From positions 5,253,001 to 5,317,000 of the forward strand of contig CANUEZ040000196.1 in the NCBI GenBank assembly GCA_948099385.1: a stretch of 64,000 nt of DNA, given 5' to 3'. Below, in pieces: positions 49,742 through 61,595 of this stretch. Both the position numbers and the translations under genes were made by a program. The notes beneath the pieces were generated by a model. The model had not been told where the DNA came from. It made no database searches and worked only from the letters and a program-made list of their open reading frames with translations. The first letter of the stretch is position 1. The number at the start of each line of letters is the position of its first letter. Source of the DNA: Fasciola hepatica. Taxonomy: Eukaryota; Platyhelminthes; Trematoda; Plagiorchiida; Fasciolidae.

Positions 49742-51433
49742 TTGTGGTTTGGGTGTTCGACTGACAATCGTTCACCCCAACCCTTGTTCGTGTCTCCGAG
49801 TGGGCTCTGTCCATGTGCAATGCTCATGATTCCCTTAGCGGATCAAACAGCTGTACAGTGCTTCCATAATTTTCAATGGTCAGTTCATTGTTCAAGCTGC
49901 ATGGAGAATCATATTATACAAATCTACTCTGCTACTGCTCTATTGCATTGTATGAGCAATCTGTGTGGATTGTTCATAAGAGAATGCCTTGGTTTTATTT
50001 AGGCCCATAAATAGAGAAGTGATGGAACATAGGATTGGATCGGTGTGCGAGAATTTGGTTGTTACCGTTCAAAGCGAAAGCGAAAGCCGAAGCCAATTTG
50101 GGGATTGTGCTATATCATGTAGTGTATATGTTGAACAAAGCGTTGAGACCCATATGGGATAGCCTTGTGGTTTGGGTGTTCGACTGACAATCGTTCACCC
50201 CAACCCTTGTTCGTGTCTCCGAGTGGGCTCTGTCCATGTGCAATGCTCATGATTCCCTTAGCGGATCAAACAGCTGTACAGTGCTTCCATAATTTTCAAT
50301 GGTCTGTTCAGTGTTCAAGCTGCATGGAGAATCATATTATACAAATCTACTCTGCTACTGCTCTATTGCATTGTGTGAGCAATCTGTGTGGATTGTTCAT
50401 AAGGGAATGCCTTGGTTTTATTTAGGCCCAAAAATAGAGAAGTGATGGAACATAGGATTGGATCGGTGTGCGGGAATTTGTTTGTCAGCGTTTAAAGCGA
50501 AAGCGAAAGCCGAAGCCAATTTGGGGATTGTGCTATATCATGTATTTTATATGTTGAACAAAGCGTTGAGACCCATATCGGATAGCCTTGTGGTTTGGGT
50601 GTTCGACTGACATTCATTCACCCCAACCCTTGTTCGTGTCTCCGAGTGGGCTCTGTCCATGTGCAATGCTCATGATTCCCTTAGCGGATCAAACAGCTGT
50701 ACAGTGCTTCCATCATTTTCAATGGTCAGTTCAGTGTTCAAGCTGCATGGAGAATCATATTATACAAATCTACTCTGCTACTGCTCTATTGCATTGTATG
50801 AGCAATCTGTGTGGGTTGTTCATAAGGGAATGCCTTGGTTTTACTTAGGCCCATAAATAGAGAAGTGATGGAATATAGGCATGGATCGGTGTGCGAGAAT
50901 TTGGTTGTTACCGTTCAAAGCGAAAGCGTAAGTCGAAGCCAATTTGGGGATTGTGCTATATCATGTATTTTATATGTTGAACAAAGCGTTGAGACCCATA
51001 TCGGATAGCCTTGTGGTTTGGGTGTTCGACTGACAATCGTTCACCCCAACCCTTGTTCGTGTCTCCGAGTGGGCTCTGTCCATGTGCAATGCTCATGATT
51101 CCCTTAGCGGATCAAACAGCTGTACAGTGCTTCCATAATTTTCAATGGTCTGTTCAGTGTTCAAGCTGCATGGAGAATCATATTATACAAATCTACTCTG
51201 CTACTGCTCTATTGCATTGTATGAGCAATCTGTGTGGATTGTTCATAAGGGAATGCCTTGGTTTTACTTAGGCCCATAAATAGAGAAGTGATGGAACATA
51301 GGATTGGATCGGTGTGCGAGAATTTGGTTGTTACCGTTCAAAGCGAAAGCGAAGGCCGAAGCCAATTTGGGGATTGTGCTATATCATGTATTTTATATGT
51401 TGAACAAAGCGTTGAGATCCATATGTGATAGCC
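49742..51433 (+). repeat. Four monomers without clear higher-order period
   Basis: Units start at 49742, 50165, 50588 and 51011. The unit at 50165 carries GGGAATTTGTTTGTCAGCG near 50473, a variant of the patch at 43273 and 47930. A private GGAATATAGGCATGG lies near 50870. Confidence 0.82.
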
Positions 51434-51856
51434 TTGTGGTTTGGGTGTTCGACTGACATTCGTTCACCCCAACCCTTGTTCGTGTCTCCGAGTGGGCTCT
51501 GTCCATGTGCAATGCTCATGATTCCCTTAGCGGATCAAACAGCTGTACAGTGCTTCCATAATTTTCAATGGTCTGTTCAGTGTTCAAGCTGCATGGAGAA
51601 TCATATTATACAAATCTACTCTGCTACTGCTCTATTGCATTGTATGAGCAATCTGTGTGGATTGTTCATAAGGGAATGCCTTGGTTTTACTTAGGCCCAT
51701 AAATAGAGAAGTGATGGAACATAGGATTGGATCGGTGTGCGAGAATTTGATTGTTACCGTTCAAAGCGAAAGCGAAAGCCGAAGCCAATTTGGGGATTGT
51801 GCTATATCATGTATTGTATATGTTGAACAAAGCGTTGAGACCCATATGGGATAGCC

Positions 51857-52282
51857 TTGTGGTTTGGGTGTTCGACTGACATTCGTTCACCCCAACCCTT
51901 GTTCGTGTCCCCGAGTGCGAGCTCTGTCCATGTGCAATGCTCATGATTCCCTTAGCGGATCAAACCGCTGTACAGTGCTTCCATCATTTTCAATGGTCTG
52001 TTTTGTGGTCAAGCTGCATGGAGAATCATATTATACAAATCTACTCTGCTACTGCTCTATTGCATTGTATGAGCAATCTGTGTGGATTGTTCATAAGAGA
52101 ATGCCTTGGTTTTTATTTAGGCCCATAAATAGAGAAGTGATGGAACATAGGATTGGATCGGTGTGCGAGAATTTGGTTGTTACCGTTCAAAGCGAAAGCG
52201 AAAGCCGAACCCAATTTGGGGATTGTGCTATATCATGTATTGTATATGTTGAACAAAGCGTTGAGACCCATATGGGATAGCC
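51857..52282 (+). repeat. 426 bp monomer with +2 patch (GAG subtype) and extra T
   Basis: CCCCGAGTGCGAGCTC lies near 51909 and TTTTTATTTAGG near 52110. Its exact partner is 53975-54400 in the second pentamer copy. Confidence 0.92.
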
Positions 52283-53974
52283 TTGTGGTTTGGGTGTTCG
52301 ACTGACATTCGTTCACCCCAACCCTTGTTCGTGTCTCCGAGTGGGCTCTGTCCATGTGCAATGTTCATGATTCCCTTAGCGGATCAAACAGCTGTACAGT
52401 GCTTCCATAATTTTCAATGGTCAGTTCATTGTTCAAGCTGCATGGAGAATCATATTATACAAATCTACTCTGCTACTGCTCTATTGCATTGTATGAGCAA
52501 TCTGTGTGGATTGTTCATAAGGGAATGCCTTGGTTTTATTTAGGCCCAAAAATAGAGAAGTGATGGAACATAGGATTGGATCGGTGTGCGAGAATTTGGT
52601 TGTTACCGTTCAAAGCGAAAGCGAAAGCCGAAGCCAATTTGGGGATTGTGCTTTTTCATGTGTTGTATATGTTGAACAAAGCGTTGAGACCCATATCGGA
52701 TAGCCTTGTGGTTTGGGTGTTCGACTGACATTCGTTCACCCCAACCCTTGTTCGTGTCTCCGAGTGGGCTCTGTCCATGTGCAATGCTCATGATTCCCTT
52801 AGCGGATCAAACAGCTGTACAGTGCATCCATAATTTTCAATGGTCAGTTCATTGTCCAAGCTGCATGGAGAATCATATTATACAAATCTACTCTGCTACC
52901 GCTCTATTGCATTGTATGAGCAATCTGTGTGGATTGTTCATAAGGGATTGCCTTGGTTTTATTTAGGCCCATCAATAGAGAAGTGATGGAACATAGGATT
53001 GGATCGGTGTGCGAGAATTTGGTTGTTACCGTTCAAAGCGAAAGCGAAAGCCGAAGCCAATTTGGGGATTGTGCTATATCATGTATTTTATATGTTGAAC
53101 AAAGCGTTGAGACCCATATCGGGTAGCCTTGTGGTTTGGGTGTTCGACTGACAATCGTTCACCCCAACCCTTGTTCGTGTCTCCGAGTGGGCTCTGTCCA
53201 TGTGCAATGCTCATGATTCCCATAGCGGATCAAACAGCTGTACAGTGCTTCCATAATTTTCAATGGTCTGTTTTGTGGTCAAGCTGCATGGAGAATCATA
53301 TTATACAAATCTAATCTGCTACTGCTCTATTGCATTGTATGAGCAATCTGTGTGGATTGTTCATAAGGGATTGCCTTGGTTTTATTTAGGCCCATCAATA
53401 GAGAAGTGATGGAACATAGGATTGGATCGGTGTGCGAGAATTTGGTTGTTACCGTTCAAAGCGAAAGCGAAAGCCGAAGCCAATTTGGGGATTGTGCTAT
53501 ATCATGTATTTTATATGTTGAACAAAGCGTTGAGACCCATATCGGGTAGCCTTGTGGTTTGGGTGTTCGACTGACATTCGTTCACCCCAACCCTTGTTCG
53601 TGTCTCCGAGTGGGCTCTGTCCATGTGCAATGCTCATGATTCCCTTAGCGGATCAAACAGCTGTACAGTGCTTCCATAATTTTCAATGGTCTGTTCAGTG
53701 TTCAAGCTGCATGGAGAATCATATTATACAAATCTACTCTGCTACTGCTCTATTGCATTGTATGAGCAATCTGTGTGGATTGTTCATAAGGGAATGCCTT
53801 GGTTTTACTTAGGCCCATAAATAGAGAAGTGATGGAACATAGGATTGGATCGGTGTGCGAGAATTTGATTGTTACCGTTCAAAGCGAAAGCGAAAGCCGA
53901 AGCCAATTTGGGGATTGTGCTATATCATGTATTGTATATGTTGAACAAAGCGTTGAGACCCATATGGGATAGCC

Positions 53975-54400
53975 TTGTGGTTTGGGTGTTCGACTGACAT
54001 TCGTTCACCCCAACCCTTGTTCGTGTCCCCGAGTGCGAGCTCTGTCCATGTGCAATGCTCATGATTCCCTTAGCGGATCAAACCGCTGTACAGTGCTTCC
54101 ATCATTTTCAATGGTCTGTTTTGTGGTCAAGCTGCATGGAGAATCATATTATACAAATCTACTCTGCTACTGCTCTATTGCATTGTATGAGCAATCTGTG
54201 TGGATTGTTCATAAGAGAATGCCTTGGTTTTTATTTAGGCCCATAAATAGAGAAGTGATGGAACATAGGATTGGATCGGTGTGCGAGAATTTGGTTGTTA
54301 CCGTTCAAAGCGAAAGCGAAAGCCGAACCCAATTTGGGGATTGTGCTATATCATGTATTGTATATGTTGAACAAAGCGTTGAGACCCATATGGGATAGCC
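53975..54400 (+). repeat. 426 bp monomer with +2 patch, second pentamer copy
   Basis: Identical by eye to 51857-52282. It is the rightmost +2 unit; none occurs in the last 9.6 kb. Confidence 0.92.
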
Positions 54401-55670
54401 TTGTGGTTTGGGTGTTCGACTGACATTCGTTCACCCCAACCCTTGTTCGTGTCTCCGAGTGGGCTCTGTCCATGTGCAATGTTCATGATTCCCTTAGCGG
54501 ATCAAACAGCTGTACAGTGCTTCCATAATTTTCAATGGTCAGTTCATTGTTCAAGCTGCATGGAGAATCATATTATACAAATCTACTCTGCTACTGCTCT
54601 ATTGCATTGTATGAGCAATCTGTGTGGATTGTTCATAAGGGAATGCCTTGGTTTTATTTAGGCCCAAAAATAGAGAAGTGATGGAACATAGGATTGGATC
54701 GGTGTGCGAGAATTTGGTTGTTACCGTTCAAAGCGAAAGCGAAAGCCGAAGCCAATTTGGGGATTGTGCTTTTTCATGTGTTGTATATGTTGAACAAAGC
54801 GTTGAGACCCATATCGGATAGCCTTGTGGTTTGGGTGTTCGACTGACATTCGTTCACCCCAACCCTTGTTCGTGTCTCCGAGTGGGCTCTGTCCATGTGC
54901 AATGCTCATGATTCCCTTAGCGGATCAAACAGCTGTACAGTGCATCCATAATTTTCAATGGTCAGTTCATTGTCCAAGCTGCATGGAGAATCATATTATA
55001 CAAATCTACTCTGCTACCGCTCTATTGCATTGTATGAGCAATCTGTGTGGATTGTTCATAAGGGATTGCCTTGGTTTTATTTAGGCCCATCAATAGAGAA
55101 GTGATGGAACATAGGATTGGATCGGTGTGCGAGAATTTGGTTGTTACCGTTCAAAGCGAAAGCGAAAGCCGAAGCCAATTTGGGGATTGTGCTATATCAT
55201 GTATTTTATATGTTGAACAAAGCGTTGAGACCCATATCGGGTAGCCTTGTGGTTTGGGTGTTCGACTGACAATCGTTCACCCCAACCCTTGTTCGTGTCT
55301 CCGAGTGGGCTCTGTCCATGTGCAATGCTCATGATTCCCATAGCGGATCAAACAGCTGTACAGTGCTTCCATAATTTTCAATGGTCTGTTTTGTGGTCAA
55401 GCTGCATGGAGAATCATATTATACAAATCTAATCTGCTACTGCTCTATTGCATTGTATGAGCAATCTGTGTGGATTGTTCATAAGGGAATGCCTTGGTTT
55501 TTAGTTAGGCCCATAAATAGAGAAGTGATGGAACATAGGATTGGATCGGTGTGCGAGAATTTGGTTGTTACCGTTCAAAGCGAAAGCGAATGCCGAAGCC
55601 AATTTGGGGATTGTGCTATATCATGTATTTTATATGTTGAACAAAGCGTTGAGACCCATATCGGATAGCC

Positions 55671-58600
55671 TTGTGGTTTGGGTGTTCGACTGACAATCGT
55701 TCACCCCAACCCTTGTTCGTGTCTCCGAGTGGGCTCTGTCCATGTGCAATGCTCATGATTCCCTTAGCGGATCAAACAGCTGTACAGTGCTTCCATCATT
55801 TTCAATGGTCAGTTCAGTGTCCAAGCTGCATGGAGAATCATATTATACAAATCTACTCTGCTACTGCTCTATTGCATTGTATGAGCAATCTGTGTGGATT
55901 GTTCATAGGGGAATGCCTTGGTTTTATTTAGGCCCATAAATAGAGAAGTGATGGAACATAAGATTGGATCGGTGTGCGAGAATTTGGTTGTTACCGTTCA
56001 AAGCGAAAGCGAAAGCCGAAGCCAATTTGGGGATTGTGCTATATCATGTATTTTATATGTTGAACAAAGCGTTGAGACCCATATCGGGTAGCCTTGTGGT
56101 TTGGGTGTTCGACTGACAATCGTTCACCCCAACCCTTGTTCGTGTCTCCGAGTGGGCTCTGTCCATGTGCAATGCTCATGATTCCCTTAGCGGATCAAAC
56201 AGCTGTACAGTGCTTCCATAATTTTCAATGGTCAGTTCAGTGTTCAAGCTGCATGGAGAATCATATTATACAAATCTACTCTGCTACTGCTCTATTGCAT
56301 TGTATGAGCAATCTGTGTGGATTGTTCATAAGGGAATGCCTTGGTTTTTATTTAGGCCCATAAATAGAGAAGTGATGGAAGATAGGATTGGATCGGTGTG
56401 CGAGAATTTGGTTGTTACCGTTCAAAGCGAAAGCGAAAGCCAAAGCCAATTTGGGGAATGTGCTATATCATGTATTGTATATGTTGAACAAAGCGTTGAG
56501 ACCCATATGGGATAGCCTTGTGGTTTGGGTGTTCGACTGACAATCGTTCACCCCAACCCTTGTTCGTGTCTCCGAGTGGGCTCTGTCCATGTGCAATGCT
56601 CATGATTCCCTTAGCGGATCAAACAGCTGTACAGTGCTTCCATAATTTTCAATGGTCAGTTCAGTGTTCAAGCTGCATGGAGAATCATATTATACAAATC
56701 TACTCTGCTACTGCTCTATTGCATTGTATGAGCAATCTGTGTGGATTGTTCATAAGGGAATGCCTTGGTTTTTATTTAGGCCCATAAATAGAGAAGTGAT
56801 GGAACATAGGATTGGATCGGTGTGCGAGAATTTGGTTGTTACCGTTCAAAGCGAAAGCGAAAGCCGAAGCCAATTTGGGGAATGTGCTATATCATGTATT
56901 GTATATGTTGAACAAAGCGTTGAGACCCATATGGGATAGCCTTGTGGTTTGGGTGTTCGACTGACAATCGTTCACCCCAACCCTTGTTCGTGTCTCCGAG
57001 TGGGCTCTGTCCATGTGCAATGCTCATGATTCCCTTAGCGGATCAAACAGCTGTACAGTGCTTCCATAATTTTCAATGGTCAGTTCAGTGTCCAAGCTGC
57101 ATGGAGAATCATATTATACAAATCTACTCTGCTACTGATCTATTGCATTGTATGAGCAATCTGTGTGGATTATTCATAGGGGAATGCCTTGGTTTTATTT
57201 AGGCCCATCAATAGAGAAGTGATGGAACATAGGATTGGATCGGTGTGCGAGAATTTGGTTGTTACCGTTCAAAGCGAAAGCGAAAGCCGAAGCCAATTTG
57301 GGGATTGTGCTATATGATGTAGTGTATATGTTGAACAAAGCGTTGAGACCCATATCGAATAGCCTTGTGGTTTGGGTGTTCGACTGACAATCGTTCACCC
57401 CAACCCTTGTTCGTGTCTCCGAGTGGGTTCTGTCCATGTGCAATGCTCATGATTCCCTTAGCGGATCAAACAGCTGTACAGTGCATCCATAATTTTCAAT
57501 GGTCTGTTCAGTGTTCAAGCTGCATGGAGAATCATATTATACAAATCTACTCTGCTACTGCTCTATTGCATTGTATGAGCAATCTGTGTGGATTGTTCAT
57601 AAGGGAATGCCTTGGTTTTTATTTAGGCCCATAAATAGAGAAGTGATGGAACATAGGATTGGATCGGTGTGCGAGAATTTGGTTGTTACCGTTCAAAGCG
57701 AAAGCGAAAGCCGAAGCCAATTTGGGGATTGTGCTATATGATGTAGTGTATATGTTGAACAAAGCGTTGAGACCCATATCGGGTAGCCTTGTGGTTTGGG
57801 TGTTCGACTGACAATCGTTCACCCCAACCCTTGTTCGTGTCTCCGAGTGGGCTCTGTCCATGTGCAATGCTCATGATTCCCTTAGCGGATCAAACAGCTG
57901 TACAGTGCTTCCATAATTTTCAATGGTCAGTTCATTGTTCAAGCTGCATGGAGAATCATATTATACAAATCTACTCTGCTACTGCTCTATTGCATTGTAT
58001 GAGCAATCTGTGTGGATTGTTCATAAGGGAATGCCTTGGTTTTTATTTAGGCCCATAAATAGAGAAGTGATGGAAGATAGGATTGGATCGGTGTGCGAGA
58101 ATTTGGTTGTTACCGTTCAAAGCGAAAGCGAAAGCCGAAGCCAATTTGGGGATTGTGCTATATCATGTAGTGTATATGTTGAACAAAGCGTTGAGACCCA
58201 TATCGGATAGCCTTGTGGTTTGGGTGTTCGACTGACAATCGTTCACCCCAATCCTTGTTCGTGTCTCCGAGTGGGCTCTGTCCATGTGCAATGCTCATGA
58301 TTCCCTTAGCGGATCAAACAGCTGTACAGTGCTTCCATCATTTTCAATGGACAGTTCAGTGTCCAAGCTGCATGGAGAATCATATTATACAAATCTACTC
58401 TGCTACCGCTCTATTGCATTGTATGAGCAATCTGTGTGGATTATTCATAGGGGAATGCCTTGGTTTTATTTAGGCCCATCAATAGAGAAGTGATGGAACA
58501 TAGGATTGGATCGGTGTGCGAGAATTTGTTTGTTACCGTTCAAAGCGAAAGCGAAAGCCGAAGCCAATTTGGGGATTGTGCTTTATCATGTATTGTATAT

Positions 58601-60326
58601 GTTGAACAAAGCGTTGAGACCCATATGGGATAGGCTTGTGGTTTGGGTGTTCGACTGACAATCGTTCACCCCAACCCTTGTTCGTGTCTCCGAGTGGGTT
58701 CTGTCCATGTGCAATGCTCATGATTCCCTTAGCGGATCAAACAGCTGTACAGTGCTTCCATAATTTTCAATGGTCTGTTCAGTGTTCAAGCTGCATGGAG
58801 AATCATATTATACAAATCTACTCTGCTACTGCTCTGTTGCATTGTATGAGCAATCTGTGTGGATTGTTCATAAGGGAATGCCTTGGTTTTATTTAGGCCC
58901 ATAAATAGAGAAGTGATGGAACATAGGATTGGATCGGTGTGCGAGAATTTGGTTGTTACCGTTCAAAGCGAAAGCGAAAGCCGAAGCCAATTTGGGGATT
59001 GTGCTATATGATGTAGTGTATATGTTGAACAAAGCGTTGAGACCCATATCGGGTAGCCTTGTGGTTTGGGTGTTCGACTGACAATCGTTCACCCCAACCC
59101 TTGTTCGTGTCTCCGAGTGGGCTCTGTCCATGTGCAATGCTCATGATTCCCTTAGCGGATCAAACAGCTGTACAGTGCTTCCATCATTTTCAATGGTCTG
59201 TTTTGTGGTCAAGCTGCATGGAGAATCATATTATACAAATCTACTCTGCTACTGCTCTATTGCATTGTATGAGCAATCTGTGTGGATTGTTCATAAGAGA
59301 ATGCCTTGGTTTTATTTAGGCCCATCAATAGAGAAGTGATGGAACATAGGATTGGATCGGTGTGCGAGAATTTGGTTGTTACCGTTCAAAGCGAAAGCGA
59401 AAGCCGAAGCCAATTTGGGGATTGTGCTGTGTCATATAGTGTATATGTTGAACAAAGCGTTGAGATCCATATGGGATAGCCTCGTGGTTTGGGTGTTCGA
59501 CTGACATTCGTTACCCCAACCCTTGTTCGTGTCTCCGAGTGGGTTCTGTCCATGTTCAATGCTCATGATTCCCTTAGCGGATCAAACAGCTGTACAGTGC
59601 TTCCATCATTTTCAATGGTCTGTTTTGTGGTCAAGCTGCATGGAGAATCATATTATACAAATCTACTCTGCTACTGCTCTATTGCATTGTATGAGCAATC
59701 TGTGTGGATTGTTCATAGGGGAATGCCTTGGTTTTATTTAGGCCCATAAATAGAGAAGTGATGGAACATAGGATTGGATCGGTGTGCGAGAATTTGGTTG
59801 TTACCGTTCAAAGCGAAAGCGAAAGCCGAAGCCAATTTGGGGATTGTGCTATATCATGTATTGTATATGTTGAACAAAGCGTTGAGACCCATATCGGGTA
59901 GCCTTGTGGTTTGGGTGTTCGACTGACAATCGTTCACCCCAACCCTTGTTCGTGTCTCCGAGTGGGTTCTGTCCATGTGCAATGCTCACGATGCCCTTAG
60001 CGGATCAAACAGCTGTACAGTGCTTCCATAATTTTCAATGGTCTGTTCAGTGTTCAAGCTGCATGGAGAATCATATTATACAAATCTACTCTGCTACTGC
60101 TCTATTGCATTGTATGAGCAATCTGTGTGGATTGTTCATAAGGGAATGCCTTGGTTTTATTTAGGCCCAAAAATAGAGAAGTGATGGAACATAGGATTGG
60201 ATCGGTGTGCGAGAATTTGGTTGTTACCGTTCAAAGCGAAAGCGAAGGCCGAAGCCAATTTGGGGATTGTGCTATATGATGTAGTGTATATGTTGAACAA
60301 AGCGTTGAGATCCATATGGGATAGCC
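55671..60326 (+). repeat. Trimer higher-order repeat, 1268-1271 bp period, about 3.7 copies
   Basis: First units at 55671, 56942, 58213 and 59482 all carry CATAGGGGAATGCC. Second units at 57365, 58636 and 59904 share GTGGGTTCTGTCC with cassette TCTGTTCAGTGT. TATGATGTAGTG recurs near 57313, 57738, 59007 and 60275. Copies differ by many substitutions, so this block is older than the exact tetramer and pentamer. Confidence 0.82.
59482..59903 (+). repeat. 422 bp monomer with single-base deletion near the B-box-like motif
   Basis: CATTCGTTACCCCAACC near 59505 lacks the C of the usual TTCACCCC. The preceding unit ends in GTGCTGTGTCATATAG near 59425, also rare. It is the fourth first-position unit of the surrounding trimer. 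Confidence 0.88.
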
Positions 60327-61172
60327 TTGTGGTTTGGGTGTTCGACTGACAATCGTTCACCCCAACCCTTGTTCGTGTCTCCGAGTGGGCTCTGTCCATG
60401 TGCAATGCTCATGATTCCTTTAGCGGATCAAACAGCTGTACATTGATTCCATCATTTTCAATGGTCTGTTTTGTGGTCAAGCTGCATGGAGAATCATATT
60501 ATACAAATCTACTCTGCTACTGCTCTGTTGCATTGTATGAGCAATCTGTGTGGATTGTTCATAAGGGAATGCCTTGGTTTTATTTAGGCCCAAAAATAGA
60601 GAAGTGATGGAACATAGGATTGGATCGGTGTGCGAGAATTTGGTTGTTACCGTTCGAAGCGAAAGCGAAAGCCGAAGCCAATTTGGGGATTGTGCTATAT
60701 CATGTAGTGTATATGTTGAACAAAGCGTTGAGATCCATATGTGATAGCCTTGTGGTTTGGGTGTTCGACTGACATTCGTTCACCGCAACCCTTGTTCGTG
60801 TCTCCGAGTGGGCTCTGTCCATGTGCAATGCTCATGATTCCCTTAGCGGATCAAACAGCTGTACAGTGCTTCCATCATTTTCAATGGTCTGTTCAGTGTC
60901 CAAGCTGCATGGAGAATCATATTATACAAATCTACTCTGCTACTGCTCTATTGCATTGTATGAGCAATCTGTGTGGATTGTTCATAAGGGAATGCCTTGG
61001 TTTTACTTAGGCCCATAAATAGAGAAGTGATGGAACATAGGATTGGATCGGTGTGCGAGAATTTGGTTGTTACCCTTCAAAGCGAAAGCCAAAGCCAAAG
61101 CCAATTTGAGGATTGTGCTATATCATGTAGTGTATATGTTGAACAAAGCGTTGAGACCCATATCGGATAGCC

Positions 61173-61595
61173 TTGTGGTTTGGGTGTTCGACTGACATTC
61201 GTTCACCCCAACCCTTGTTCGTGTCTCCGAGTGGGCTCTGTCCATGTGCAATGCTCATGATTCCCTTAGGGGATGAAACAGCTGTACAGTGCTTCCATAA
61301 TTTGCAATAGTCTGTTCAGTGTTCAAGCTGCATAGAGAATCTTATTATAAAAATCTACTCTGCTACTGCTCTATTGCATTGTATGGGCAATCTGTGTGGA
61401 TTGTTCATAAGGGAATGCCTTGGTTTTACTTAGGCCCATAAATAGAGAAGTGATGGAACATAGGATTGGATCGGTGTGCGAGAATTTGGTTGTTACCGTT
61501 CAAAGCGAAAGCGAAAGCCGAAGCCAATTTGGGGATTGTGCTATATCATGTAGTGTATATGTTGAACAAAGCGTTGAGATCCATATGGGATAGCC
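61173..61595 (+). repeat. Diverged monomer sharing a rare haplotype with 41267
   Basis: Rare changes are TTAGGGGATGAAAC near 61267, ATTTGCAATAGTC near 61301, GCATAGAGAATC near 61329, TTATTATAAAAATC near 61341 and GTATGGGCAATC near 61381. The central run matches the unit at 41267 but lacks its +2 patch. Confidence 0.9.

Larger units (their letters stand above)
51429..55488 (+). repeat. Exact pentamer duplication, 2118 bp period
   Basis: Units at 51434, 51857, 52283, 52706 and 53129 recur at 53552, 53975, 54401, 54824 and 55247. Sequence x equals x+2118 from 51429 to 53370, with no difference found by eye. Marks rare elsewhere and shared by both copies are AAACCGCTGTAC, GCCGAACCC, CAATGTTCATG, GTGCTTTTTCATG, GCTACCGCTC, TTCCCATAGCGG and CTAATCTGC. 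The period is 5 x 423 + 3 because one unit carries both the +2 patch and the extra T. Confidence 0.93.

Noticed and set aside
51864..52280. 138-codon reading frame, the longest in the window
   Set aside because: It results from the +2 patch, the CCATCATT variant (which removes a TAA) and the extra T joining three repeat-derived frames. It ends within one monomer length, as all frames must.
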